Below, piece after piece: positions 8,066 to 18,269 of a stretch of DNA of 60,000 nt. The DNA is taken from NCBI GenBank assembly GCA_030704615.1, contig CM060731.1, positions 55,600,221-55,660,220 on the forward strand, written 5' to 3'. The translations under genes were made by a program, and so were the position numbers. The DNA comes from Takakia lepidozioides. Taxonomy: Eukaryota; Streptophyta; Takakiopsida; Takakiales; Takakiaceae. Below the pieces are notes generated by a model that worked only from the letters and a program-made list of their open reading frames with translations, did not search any database and had not been told where the DNA came from. Position 1 is the first letter of the stretch; each line of letters starts with the position of its first letter.

Positions 8066-8129
8066 CGAAGTCCATCCCCTCTTCGATGTAAATGCGGCGC
8101 CGAATTTCCATCCGGGGGGATGGACTTCG
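8066..8129. promoter_or_regulatory. 14-bp inverted repeat upstream of unknown gene
   Basis: CGAAGTCCATCCCC (8066-8079) is perfectly inverted at 8116-8129, with a 36-bp loop that contains a decayed palindrome of the array type. Conserved at 46245-46258 and 46295-46308. Placed between the two divergent genes, it could form a hairpin or bind a dimeric regulator; this is inference. Confidence 0.6.
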
Positions 8130-8157
8130 GTGGCAGATCTAAAACTATAACTTATTG

Positions 8158-8928
8158 ATGAGAAAGATATATGGGTTCATCCACCGCTGGTGTGATGAAC
8201 ACGTTCCACCTCCGTCGGTGGGTACGTGGGACCCAGATGCTCCATTATTGGAGGCCGGACTGCTCTTCCGCTTTGCATCATTTCGAAAATCTAAGGGCTT
8301 CGTAGCTGTCCGCAAGGTCATTGTCATCTGCATCCAAGTCGTCCTCAGGTCCTCCTTTGCAAGGATGCCGTGCTTCCGGAACCGGGACGACTGCCCATTT
8401 GGAGGCATCAATTATGCAATGTATTCGGCCACATCGGGAGACATTGTTATCTGGTACACAGATTACACAGAAGATACTGGTTCGATTGTGGAAACATTGG
8501 TGGCTTTTGAGTATATCCTAGGCCACTACGCCTTCGAGCGGGGTGACGATCTTGGTCTGAGGAGTCCGTGGCTCCTGCGCATCCTCGATTCCGATTTTCC
8601 CAGCTACAACGGTCACCCATGCAGAAGAAGGCGCACTGCTATGCTGTTGCGGTGGAACTGCTGCCACTGGACGTGGGTGGACTCCATCGGAGAGACCTAT
8701 TCTCCTGAAGGAGTGCGCTCCTCTTCTCCATTGTATGGGGACATTGGCATTGGTGTGGACGACGAAAACGTGAAGATTTCCATATTCGATGGTGGTATGA
8801 TTGAAGGGCAGGACATTGTGGTGAACATCACTAGGGGCGGTACAACGGCTGCAATCGACTTTACCTGGAGGAGCCCCATGACTCATGAGCTAGTTCTGAG
8901 AGCAGTCGAAGTCCCATTGACAACGTGA
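8158..8928 (+). CDS. Unknown gene U1, copy 1
   Basis: 256 codons from ATG 8158 to TGA 8926-8928, intact. Not a family I recognise. Visible traits: MPCFRNRDDCPFGG, GDIVIWYTDYT, a Cys/Trp motif RWNCCHWTWVD near the middle, PLYGDI and IFDGGMIEGQDIVV toward the end. No signal peptide or membrane segment is evident. It is paralogous to the minus-strand gene at 45409-46110, with which it shares most of these motifs. An AATAAA lies 84 bp after the stop (9012-9017). The nearly identical copy at 46337-47101 supports the frame; copy 3 is frameshifted. An upstream extension through the palindrome is open in copy 2 only, so the start at 8158 is preferred. Confidence 0.7.
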   Translation: MRKIYGFIHRWCDEHVPPPSVGTWDPDAPLLEAGLLFRFASFRKSKGFVAVRKVIVICIQVVLRSSFARMPCFRNRDDCPFGGINYAMYSATSGDIVIWYTDYTEDTGSIVETLVAFEYILGHYAFERGDDLGLRSPWLLRILDSDFPSYNGHPCRRRRTAMLLRWNCCHWTWVDSIGETYSPEGVRSSSPLYGDIGIGVDDENVKISIFDGGMIEGQDIVVNITRGGTTAAIDFTWRSPMTHELVLRAVEVPLTT

Positions 8929-9229
8929 CTTGTATTCAGTAGGCACAGGGCTAAAGATTTGATTGCACAATCAGCACAGTAGACGTGCTTCAAATGCAAT
9001 TCATGTGGATCAATAAAAACCTCATTGTGCCCTCTTTTTATTCTATTCTGTGTCCATCGTTCCGAGAATGCGTCATTGCTCATTTCGTTTGGGATTGGGA
9101 GTGTGGGTGGATTTTGCAAGTGGCTGGTAGGCTGAAATGGGCCCCCATTGTACAGAGCAGTACCACCCTTCCATTCGCGAAACATTGCCTTTCAATATAT
9201 AATTCTAAATAACATTGCCGAACATCCTT
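8929..9229 (+). terminator. 3' untranslated region of U1
   Basis: No gene. Contains GATCAATAAA (AATAAA 9012-9017) followed by a T-rich stretch, a plausible polyadenylation region. The minus-strand paralogue in copy 2 has the same GATCAATAAA after its stop. Confidence 0.5.
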
Positions 9230-9391
9230 CATCGGGAGGTCCTTCTCCCCCTATGACCGTGGCACCCTAAACCCTATTCCCGCGGACACTCATTTCCGGA
9301 AATAGTGCTGCTCATGTTTTTTTCCACACTTACGACTCTGCTCATGGCTCATGCCGCTCATGGCTCATGGCTCATGAAATAGCAGCCCCCC
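9230..9391 (+). repeat. Right terminus of unit copy 1
   Basis: Conserved end: telomere-like CCCTAAACCCTA (9265-9276), CCCGCGGAC, TGCTCATG plus T run, then several GCTCATG repeats and the end CTCATGAAATAGCAGCCCCC. The same end occurs at 23030-23133, 47400-47564 and 53101-53240 and, in variant form, at 21950-22031; each time the sequence after it is unrelated. This suits a transposon terminus with subterminal repeats. Confidence 0.75.
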
Positions 9392-9656
9392 CCGTGCCGC
9401 ATGTGAGGTCCAGAATCCGCCCTTGGACATCCGAGCACGTCTCCATGAGGGTTTGGATGAAAGCAGGGCTCCGGGTCCGGCTGTACCGCCACGGTTTGCC
9501 TGTCTTTGTGTCCTTCAGCATACCGGAGTGGGGCACATAGTTGTAGAGGACATTGTAGGTTACAGGGTCCACAACGGCATCAACAAGACGACCGTCGTTG
9601 CGGAATTTGAACGTAGACCCTCTCTTCACAAAGCAATATGCCTCAAACACCAATGT
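9392..9656 (-). pseudogene. Divergent methyltransferase paralogue, 5' half (exon 8 equivalent)
   Basis: On the minus strand, after a TGTGCAG acceptor, it encodes TLVFEAYCFVKRGSTFKF, then SRTRSPAFIQTLMETC and ILDLTCGTG, aligning with exon 8 of the unit gene (motifs X and I). It stops inside the codon after motif I where the unit terminus begins. The continuation of this gene, starting CGGCACGG|GTAAGC, is found at 22032 on the plus strand. CGGCACGG is present at both broken ends (minus strand 9399-9392; plus strand 22032-22039). Confidence 0.7.
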
Positions 9657-9693
9657 CTGCACATCCAACAAAGAAGGGATCAACTCTAGGGTC

Positions 9694-10650
9694 TGTTAGA
9701 GGACTGTCTGGGACTTAGACACTTATACGGGATCTGTAGGGTACCCTTAATTTTTGCACAAACTGAGACCAACAGGAGCCTTAGGAGTGACAGCAGCGCA
9801 CTGTAGAGGGGGGTTACACAGCTCGTCACAGCCGACACAGCCAGACACAGTCAGCACAGCTCGTCACAGCCCGACACAGCCATCACAGCCAACACAGCCC
9901 GTCACAGCCGACACAGCAAGACACAGTCAGCACAGCTCGTCACAGCCCGACACGGCCATCACAGCCAACACAGCCCGTCACAGCCCGACACAGCCATCAC
10001 AGCCAACACAGCCCGTCACAGTCGTCACAGCCGACACAGCCAACACAGCCCGTCACAGCCAACACAGCCAGTCACAGCCGACACAACCAAACACAGTCGC
10101 ACAGCCAGTCACAGCCCGTCACAGTTTTACAAAGCCAGTCACAGCTTGACACAGCTGTCACGATCATAGGGAACGGAGAGCAGGACAGGGAACGACTGTG
10201 GGGAACAACACCTGCTAATGGAACATGTTAGTTCACGGACGACGGTTAGTGAGGGAAACGGTTAGAGCCACGGGTAGGAAGATAAAGGGAGAAGCAAGGA
10301 TTGAGAAAGGAGGATTTTTGGGGAAGCACTGGACGGGGGGAGGACTTCTTGGTCATGCAGGAGAGGGGATCGGGCAGAGATGAAGAGATGATTAGTAGAT
10401 GCTTGTTATATGCAAAGCTGAGTGATATCGTAGAGCAGGTTAGAGACACAATGGCTTCAGCCTGATACCTGATAAATCATAATCGGATACTTTTACGATA
10501 CAATCACACTGTGTAGAGAGATCTGAGTGAAGCTGTGGAATGAATGGATGAGTTGATGGAATCCAATAGATTGATGAAGCAAACTGATACTTAATTATCA
10601 ATGGTAAGGTAGTTAACATGAATGCCAAAAGGGAAACAAATAGGAAACAC
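9694..10650 (+). repeat. 5' LTR (3' border uncertain)
   Basis: Begins TGTTAGAGGACTGT; the same start follows a polypurine tract at 31064 and, inverted, at 24772 and 47862. The 3' border is approximate because every LTR here runs straight into internal sequence; no primer-binding site could be recognised with confidence. Confidence 0.7.
9826..10160 (+). repeat. CACAGC-type minisatellite in LTR
   Basis: Irregular tandem repeats of ACACAGCC/GTCACAGCC type fill a third of the LTR. Equivalent tracts are at 24390-24650, 31195-31475 and 47565-47745, each with a different length. Confidence 0.9.
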
Positions 10651-10675
10651 CCCCATGATACACTAGCTGTAGGTC

Positions 10676-11371
10676 ATGACTGATTGTTCTGCGCGGGCTG
10701 AGTACTTAGAGATTTCCAACTCTTCTATCTTGGAGTTTCCGCCTCGGATAGCGAAGGGATGGGTGAGTAAAAGCCGCGCGACATTTGGCGACCATACTGG
10801 GGAACTGAGTCATGAACAACCAGATGTGACAGGCATCTGGTGGGATCATGGTGGTTGGACCATTAAAGAATTTGAAGTGAATCAAATTCCCTGTGGAACG
10901 AAGGAAGAAAGATTGTCCAAACAATTCTTTCAAAGGTTCTTGGAATTGCCAGACGGGTGTAAAGAAAATATTCTTAAGCGAGTGCATGATGCTGATCCGG
11001 AATGGGGTCTGGAGAAAGGAGTGATAAAGATTTATCAGGTAGCCTGTAGAGGAAGAGCACGTTGGTTACCAACATTGGTTTATGTGATAGCATTGCTATC
11101 CATTAAGCGAGTAGAGTTTGAAAGCTGGGAAGAAAGAAAGGTGAATGTTTATACTCATATGCATGAAGAGCTTGTACTGGTAAAGAATTGGATTCCAAAG
11201 GATATTTTGTGGATCAAACTCACACCAAGAACAGCTTTCCAGACTTGTTTGCCATATGGTTATATGGTAACGGAGACTTCAAGTATAGCCAAGGGTGCAT
11301 TGAAGCTTGAAAGAAACCCAGGCATATACGAGAGATATTACAGAAGAGAGTTTTGGTTATTGCCACATTAA
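10676..11371 (+). CDS. Retroelement ORF1 (upstream of gag)
   Basis: 231 codons, ATG to TAA, intact and almost identical to 32000-32695. No domain recognised. Segments such as WWDHGGWTIKEFEVNQIP and FQRFLELPDGCKENIL suggest a folded protein. It ends 21 bp before the gag ATG. Its role in the element is unknown; Ogre elements carry a comparable unexplained ORF in this place. Confidence 0.8.
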   Translation: MTDCSARAEYLEISNSSILEFPPRIAKGWVSKSRATFGDHTGELSHEQPDVTGIWWDHGGWTIKEFEVNQIPCGTKEERLSKQFFQRFLELPDGCKENILKRVHDADPEWGLEKGVIKIYQVACRGRARWLPTLVYVIALLSIKRVEFESWEERKVNVYTHMHEELVLVKNWIPKDILWIKLTPRTAFQTCLPYGYMVTETSSIAKGALKLERNPGIYERYYRREFWLLPH

Positions 11372-11392
11372 AAGAAATGAAAGACATGGGAC

Positions 11393-13054
11393 ATGAGTGA
11401 TGAAAGAGAAGCTAGACGCCAGAGATATTCAGCAAAAAGAGAAAGCTATCTGAAAGCTAATTATCCATATCTTTGGGAGAGAGGAATAGACATAGGGGAA
11501 TCATCTGGACCTCTCACACCATTAAGATCAAAGAGTACATCACCCATACCGGAAGAAATAGAGTTGGATGCCACTCCTTCTGTTTCTTTGCAAGAAAGAT
11601 TAAAGGAATTGGTAGAGAAAGAAGATCAATCACGAGGTGAAAGATCTGGGGTACATCCCTGGATAAAAGATTTGACAGAAATCTTTGATAAGAGTTGGCA
11701 TGGAACACCAAAAGCAGGAACTCCAGTTTCTGAAGCGGAAGGTGAAGAAGGAGAAGAGGATGTGGCAGAGCCAACGGAGAGTTCAGACTCTCCAACACCA
11801 TTACAGTTGAGTTACATGAGTGAAGAAGAAACCCAAGGGCAAAACTTGGAGGATGAAAACAGAGAGAAGAAATTGGAAGAGGAAGAATATGAAGAAGTAG
11901 ACCCAACAGCTGAGGTTGAGACTACAACCAGGACATCCCAACTCGTTGGACCTGGATCAAGTGGAGCACTTGGATCACAGGCCAACGAAGGTGTCGGCTC
12001 AGGGGGATCAGGCGGGCTGCCTGGATCTGGCTCTGGGGGGACAGGGAGTGTGGGAAGTAGTGCAACTGAAGCTGGGAATACTGTGAATATCGTGGGGCCG
12101 GAAGCAGGGAGTGCTCAAGGGCCACCACTTGGTGGAAGATCCACCACAAAAACAAAAGGTCCAGAAGGACCAGCACCAGCAAGGGTGCCAGCACCTGTCA
12201 GTGGGCAGAAGGTAGGGCCACAAATGGCGTTACAACCAACACGGGCAAAACCACCCTTTCCAATATATTCAGGAAAAGGGGATCCCGATGTACACATTAG
12301 CCAATTTGAGCACATGTGTATAGTGAACAATGAGAATGGCGATGATGCCAAGATGAGATTGTTTCCTTGTTCACTTATCAAGAAAGCAAGTGAATGGTAT
12401 GCAAGATTCCCTGATAATCATTTCCTAACCTGGAATGGCTTGAATACAACATTTCGAAATAGGTTCAGGACAAGTAAAACTGAAGATGAAGTGTATGGAA
12501 GTTTACAACAGTTAAAGCAAAAGAAGCATGAAACTGTTGAGGAGTATATGGAAAAGATGGAATTGATGATGAAAAAGCTGGCTGCAGTACCAGCACCCGG
12601 TTTACAGAAGACTTGGTTTGTGAGTGGACTAAGACCAGAGTTGCAAAAGAAAGTGGATATGTTACCCCATAATACAGTGGAGGAGGCATTTGAAACTGCA
12701 AACAGAATTGAGCAATTGGGAATGCTCAGGAGAGAGAAAAAGGATGATGAGGACTCTGAGGATGAGTCAGATGAAGAAGAAGAGCAAGAACTAAAAAGAA
12801 AGAGTAAGAGAAAGGAGAAGTTGAAGAGGGATAACTATGAAAAAAGATTGGAAGAAATCTTGAAGAAGTATGCCACAGAGGCTGCAACACATTGGAGGAA
12901 GGGTGTATGGTGTGCAAAGTGCCAGAATGAAGGCCATACCACCACAGAATGCCACATGAAGGAGAAACACTGTACTATCTGTAAAATGGATAACCATTCT
13001 ACTGAGAATTGTTACTACAACAGAAGGACACTGCAAGAGAACCTAGGCAAGTAA
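11393..13054 (+). CDS. Gag-like protein
   Basis: 553 codons. An acidic and Gly/Ser-rich N-terminal region (about residues 30-290) is followed by the retrotransposon gag core (about 295-440: SLIKKASEWYARFPDN, WNGLNTTFRNRF), a Lys/Glu-rich segment, and two CX2CX4HX4C knuckles (CAKCQNEGHTTTEC, CTICKMDNHSTENC). It forms the particle and binds RNA. A third knuckle lies in the next frame (about 13285), so gag and pol were probably one reading frame before small indels separated them at about 13050-13100. Confidence 0.85.
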   Translation: MSDEREARRQRYSAKRESYLKANYPYLWERGIDIGESSGPLTPLRSKSTSPIPEEIELDATPSVSLQERLKELVEKEDQSRGERSGVHPWIKDLTEIFDKSWHGTPKAGTPVSEAEGEEGEEDVAEPTESSDSPTPLQLSYMSEEETQGQNLEDENREKKLEEEEYEEVDPTAEVETTTRTSQLVGPGSSGALGSQANEGVGSGGSGGLPGSGSGGTGSVGSSATEAGNTVNIVGPEAGSAQGPPLGGRSTTKTKGPEGPAPARVPAPVSGQKVGPQMALQPTRAKPPFPIYSGKGDPDVHISQFEHMCIVNNENGDDAKMRLFPCSLIKKASEWYARFPDNHFLTWNGLNTTFRNRFRTSKTEDEVYGSLQQLKQKKHETVEEYMEKMELMMKKLAAVPAPGLQKTWFVSGLRPELQKKVDMLPHNTVEEAFETANRIEQLGMLRREKKDDEDSEDESDEEEEQELKRKSKRKEKLKRDNYEKRLEEILKKYATEAATHWRKGVWCAKCQNEGHTTTECHMKEKHCTICKMDNHSTENCYYNRRTLQENLGK

Positions 13055-13133
13055 GGGTGCATCAGGTGCAGCCCCAGCCAAGAAGAAACAATGATCAGGA
13101 CCATATGGTAGGTCTGGTGGTTATAACAATGGC

Positions 13134-15263
13134 ATGGAAGGGAGAGGTAATTCAAGAGGGAATTACCAAGGAAATTCCAGAGGCAACTATCAGGGTAATC
13201 CAAGGGGGAATTACCAGCCCGGGAATCAGGATTATAGAAATAATCCAAGAACAGACCAAGGGCAAGGACCCAATGGTGAAGAACTATGTTACTATTGTAA
13301 TCAGCCAGGACATCGCAGGGCAGCCTGTTCATTCTGGATAAGACACCAGAATGAGATGAGAGCTCCTGTGAATGAGGGCCCAGTGGTGGCAGCTCACATG
13401 GTTAGGCCATGTGTTGTACCAGAAGTAAGTACAATGATAGTAACAAGAAGTAAAGCCAAACTAATACCTCCAGTAGTAGAGGAAGAAGATGATAATGAAG
13501 GTGGCAATGATATGCCTGAAGATGAAGAGACTTGGAAAGATGAGAAGGAACTGCACAAGGAAGTGGCAGATACTATAAGGGAAATGCAAAAGAGTACTGA
13601 TATTCCTGTGGCAGATTCCTCTGATTCTGATGGAGAAGAAGAAGGGAGTGAGGAAGAAAGGAAGAAAGAAGATGCAGACATGCAAAGTAATGAAGAGACT
13701 TTGGCTGAAGTAATATGCCAGACCAAAGCAGAAATTACCATTGGACAGCTATTAGCTGTGGCACCTTATTGTAGGCACAGGCTGTATCAAGCAATCAATC
13801 GAATTGCCCAGGAGACAGGAAACACAGACCTGAACAGCAAGGTGACCAGTTATAATGTGAAGCCGGAAGGGCGAGAAACAGTCATGGACTTTGATGATTC
13901 TATGCCAGTAATCCAATTGAGAATTGGGAGCACAGAACTAACTGATGTACTGATAGATGGAGGTTCTGGAGTAAATATCATGACAGACCAATTAAGGAAG
14001 AAGCTTGGTCTAAGTAACATGAAACCAGCCCCATTTACAGTAACAATGGCAGATCAAAGAAGTGTACAGCCATTGGGATTAATAAGAGGAGTTAAGATAC
14101 AGATACAGAAGATGATCTTTATGATCACAGTAACTGTGTTGAAGATGGATGAAGTCATGGAGGCTTACTCCTTATTATTGGGACGTCCGTGGCTGAAACA
14201 GGCCAGGGTATTCCATGACTGGAATTCTCAGTTACTAACCGTGCATAATGGGATACACGAGATACAAATTACCACAAAGAAATCTAGTAGATTACCTGCT
14301 ACAAGAAGACCTCGAGGAGTCAGAGAGTATGACTGGAGAGGAGGACTGGATGAGGAGCAGGAAGCTACCCTATTTGCTGCACACCCAGAGTGGGAGCAGG
14401 TTGCAGAGATGCGGCTGGAAAGCCTAAGTTGTTTAAGAGGTATCTGCTGTGGTGTAGTGACAGCAACACCAACTGAAGAGGAAACCAACAGTTACCCATC
14501 ACATTTCTATGAAGAAAGAGAAGGAGAAATGGAAATCCTAGAAGAACCAGCCACTGTGAGCTTACAGGATGAAGTGGTGACTGGTTGGACAATCACAGCT
14601 GATGAGCAAGTGAGGGAAGTGAATGTGGGAACTAAAGAGGAACCGAGGATGGTGAAAGTAGGAGCTGATTTGGAGCCGGAGTTCTTTGAAGAAGCTAAAA
14701 GCTTGTTCATCAAATACAGAGATGTATTTGCTTGGAGTTATGAGGATTTAAAAGGGATACCACCTGAAGTCTGTCAGCATAAGATTGAACTGGAACCAGG
14801 GTCAGTACCAATCAAGCAGGCGAGGTACAGAATGAATCCCAACTACGCACAGAAGGTTGGAGAAGAGATTAAGAAGTTGGATGAGGCTAAGTTTATATAC
14901 CCAATAGAGTATACAACTTGGTTGTCACCCATTGTTATAGTTCCCAAGAAGAATGGCAAACTAAGAGTATGTGTGAACTACAAGAAGCTGAATGCTTGTA
15001 CGAAGAAAGATCCTTTCCCTTTGCCATTCACAGAAGCAGTATTAGACACTGTGGCAGGCCATGAGATGTACTCATTCATGGATGGCTTCAGTGGTTATAA
15101 TCAAGTGCAAGTGGCAGAAGAAGACCAAGGGAAAACAGCTTTCATCATAGACTGGGGGGCTTATGCATACAAAGTCATGCCCTTTGGACTTTGTAATGCA
15201 CCAGCGACCTTTCAGAGAGTGATAAGTGAATCTTTTCATGAGTATCTGGATGATTTCATGTAG
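13134..15263 (+). pseudogene. Pol part 1: knuckle, protease, reverse transcriptase
   Basis: Starts with RGN/RGNYQ repeats and a CX2CX4HX4C knuckle, then an aspartic protease (LIDGGSGVNIM, active DGGSG) and the reverse transcriptase N-terminal half (PIVIVPKKNGKLRVCVNY, FMDGFSGYNQ, MPFGLCNAPATFQR). An in-frame TAG at 15261-15263 stops it just before the VFLDD catalytic motif; the sister copy at 36588 has CAG, so this is a nonsense change. Confidence 0.9.
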
Positions 15264-16553
15264 GTATTCTTGGATGATTTCAGTGTGTACAGCTCTAAGA
15301 ATGAGCACTTGCATAAATTGGAGTTATGTCTGGCCAGATGCAGGATGAGAGGTCTGGGCCTGAATCCAGAGAAGTGTACTTTCTGTGTGAACTCAGGGGT
15401 GCTTCTGGGACACATTGTGTGTAAGAAGGGACTTCTTGTGGATCCCAGAAACACAGAGTCCATTAAAGCCTCTCCACCACCAGTGAATGTTAAAAGTCTA
15501 AGGAGATTCCTTGGGCAAACACGTTATTACAGAAGATTTGTCAAAAGGTATGCACAAATAGCAGCACCATTGAGCAAGCTATTGAAGAAAGATGCAGTGT
15601 TTGCCTGGACAGCTGAATGTCAGCAGGCGTTTGAGGAACTTACCCTGTCAGTAACAACTACACCTGTGCTGATTAACCCTCACTGGCATGTAGTATTTCA
15701 TGTTCACTGCGATGCATCAGGAGAAGCGTTGGGAGCGGTGTTAGCCCAGAATGTTACAGGAAATATAGATTCACCTGTGTACTATGCTAGCAGGATGATG
15801 AACAGTGCTGAAAGGAACTATAGCACAACGGAAAGAGAAGCGTTGGCAATGATCTATGCAGTGAAGAAATTCAGGCATTACCTACTGGGCAAGAAGTTGA
15901 TGTTCTATGTGGATCACCGGGCTCTGATATACCTGGTAAACAAACCTCTGATAAGCGGAAGAATAGCAAGATGGTTGATAATCTTGCACGAGTTTGAGTT
16001 CGAGGTTGTTTACAAGCCTGGGAGACTGCATCTTGTGGCGGATCACTTGTCACGGTTATCAACAGGAGAACCAGCCACAGGAATAGATGATCAATTACCA
16101 GATGCGAGTCTATTTGCAGTGGAGGTGCAGAGAAGTGCAGATGACTGGTTAGATTGGAAGTGGCCAATCAGATACTACCTTGCTCATGGTCAATGCCCAC
16201 CTAGTTATGGTAAGGAGCAGAGGAAGAGAATCGCTATCAAAGCTTTACCTTATACTATGGTAGGAAGCAGAATGTATAAGCTAGGACCTGATGGAGTACT
16301 AAAACGATGCTTGTACCACCATGAAGTAAATAAAGTTTTGGAGGAAGTTCATAAAGGAGTGGCTGGAGGTCATTTTGGAGAAGAGACTACCAGTAGGAAG
16401 ATACTACTCGCAGGTTACTGGTGGCCTACTTTGTTCAAAGATGTACACGAGTATTGTCAGAGTTGTGATGAATGTCAGAGGCTAGGACCTTTGCAGAGAT
16501 CTGGAAGGATGGCATTGCATCCTACAATGCCTACAGAACCATTTCAGAAATGA
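15264..16553 (+). pseudogene. Pol part 2: RT palm, RNase H, integrase zinc domain
   Basis: Continues in frame with VFLDDFSVYSS (catalytic FLDD), RNase H (HCDASGEALGAVL, TTEREALAMIYAVKKF, FYVDHRAL) and the HHCC integrase zinc finger (YHHEV...CQSCDEC). It ends in a TGA at 16551-16553 where sister copies read TGG. Confidence 0.9.
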
Positions 16554-17529
16554 GGACTAGACTTTGTTGGACCAATTAACCCACCAGCCAAGAATACACA
16601 AAACAGGTACATAATTACAGCCACTGATTATACTACGAAGTGGGTGGAAGCTAAAGCTTTGAGGGACAACACAGCCAAGTCCACAGCAAGGTTCCTGTAT
16701 GAGAACATATTTACACGATTTGGCTGTCCCTTAGAATTTATCAGTGATCAGGGAAGCCACTTCATGAATGAGACCATAGAGTTGTTGACTAAAGAGTTCA
16801 TGATTGTGCATAGAAAGAGTACAACATATTACCCACAGGGTAATGGGCAGGCAGAGGCTACCAACAAAATACTATGTACTATCTTGGCTAAGATAGTCAA
16901 TGCAAACAGAACGGATTGGGATACAAAGCTACTGACAGCTTTGTGGTCATACAGGACTTCCTATAAAGTCACCACTAAGTATACACCATTCCAATTAGTT
17001 TATGGTATGGAAGCCTTACTTCCAGTGGAATTCATGTTACCTACCATGAGAACGGAGTGGGGAAAGATAATGGAATTGCAAGATTCCATTAAGGTCAGGA
17101 AACATAAATTATACCATGTGGAAGAAGTACGTGCTGATGCAGCTGATAATATGACCAGAATTCAGATGAAGAGAAAGGAACAGTTTGATGAAGGCAAGTT
17201 AAAGACTTTTAAGACGGGGGATTTGGTTCTATGGTTGCAGAAGAAAGGAAAGATTAAAGCTTCTAAGCTTAAATCACCATGGAAAGGACCTTATGTCATA
17301 CAAAAGATGTATGATAACAACACCGCCATGTTACAAACCATTAACAAGGAAATCCTGGGAAGAGTCAATGCCAATAAGTTAAAGGGATACAGTGGTATCC
17401 ATGACAAACCATTGCAGCATGATTTGCATGTTGAAACGCAAGAGCAGTCACGGGCTGCACCAGTGTTACCAACGGAGTATGGAGCACTTGTCGCTAGGCC
17501 AAGCATATATGACCAGAGCGGGCGGACAA
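16554..17529 (+). pseudogene. Pol part 3: integrase core and C-terminus
   Basis: Integrase DDE signatures are visible: [24 protein letters not shown] and GNGQAEATNK. The C-terminal end reads SPWKGPYVIQKMYDNNTAML; no chromodomain follows. The frame stays open into the minisatellite and up to 18542. Confidence 0.88.
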
Positions 17530-17778
17530 GGCGAAACACAGCCTATCACAGCCCATCACAACGTGACACAGCCTATCACAGCCCAGCACGGCGCAACACA
17601 GCCTATCACAGCCCATCACAACGTGACACAGCCTATCACAGCCCAGCATGGCGCAACACAGCCTATCACAACCTACCACCGCGTGTCACAGCCTATCACA
17701 GCTTACCACAGTGCATCACAGCCTATCAAAGCGTACCACAGTATGACACAGCCTGTCACAGCTCAACACAGCCTACTA
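17530..17778 (+). repeat. 30-bp in-frame minisatellite
   Basis: Tandem units of 30 bp (ACACAGCCTATCACAGCCCA type) encode a repeated decapeptide (N/D)TAYHSPSQR. The frame is open through all units here and also at 50036-50350 on the minus strand. It lies between integrase and the large extra ORF, the place where Tat-group elements commonly carry tandem repeats. Confidence 0.88.
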
Positions 17779-18269
17779 GGGTTACACGATCCATAGAATC
17801 AGTGACAGGTGGACGCACAATAACTTCAGGAAAATGGCTGACAGAAGAAAAGACGGGAACTAGTTTAAAAATAGACACGTGGAAGTCAGGGTGCGACACA
17901 CAGCTGAGAAGGAAGTGCAAGAACAGGTGTCATCAAGAAAGAGGACAAGAATGGCCGTCAAAATACCTAATGAGCGCGTCAAATTGGATGAAAGGCGGGC
18001 CCATTGATGAATACGGAGAAAGGGGAACGGAACAAACGGCAAGTACAGAAAAACAAAATTCTTGTCACATGTGTGATCCTAGTGGACTATCCAGCAGGGA
18101 AAGTCCACTAAGGAAAATGAAATCTAAAATCCAGTCACAGCGGTTACAGCCAATAGAAAGCCAGAGAAAGGATCAAGAAATTGGAAGGAAATTAAGCGCA
18201 AGAGGCGGCGTCGTTCTGAGTAACGGGCGTCTCGACGGGACAGACCATCAATGCTATAGCTTGGAAACT
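17779..18269 (+). other. Region between minisatellite and extra ORF
   Basis: About 490 bp still open in the integrase frame but low in recognisable features; the translation is basic and polar. The equivalents at 27107-27484 and 49588-50035 are diverged and broken, so this is probably untranslated leader for the downstream ORF rather than protein. Confidence 0.4.

Noticed and set aside
9230-9391. Helitron 3' end
   Set aside because: There is no CTRR end or the typical preceding hairpin, and the apparent 8-bp duplication at the paralogue break argues for a cut-and-paste element.
9754-10149. Thr/Gln/Pro/Ser repeat protein in the LTR
   Set aside because: It only translates the CACAGC-type minisatellite; equivalents in other LTRs differ in frame and length.
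10450-10675. tRNA primer-binding site after the 5' LTR
   Set aside because: No convincing stretch matching a plant tRNA 3' end (such as TGGTATCAGAGC) was found, so the LTR 3' border was left open.
15261-16553. Programmed stop readthrough or altered genetic code in pol (TAG at 15261, TGA at 16551)
   Set aside because: Sister copies have CAG and TGG at these sites, and TAA, TAG and TGA end intact genes elsewhere in the window; simple nonsense changes explain them.
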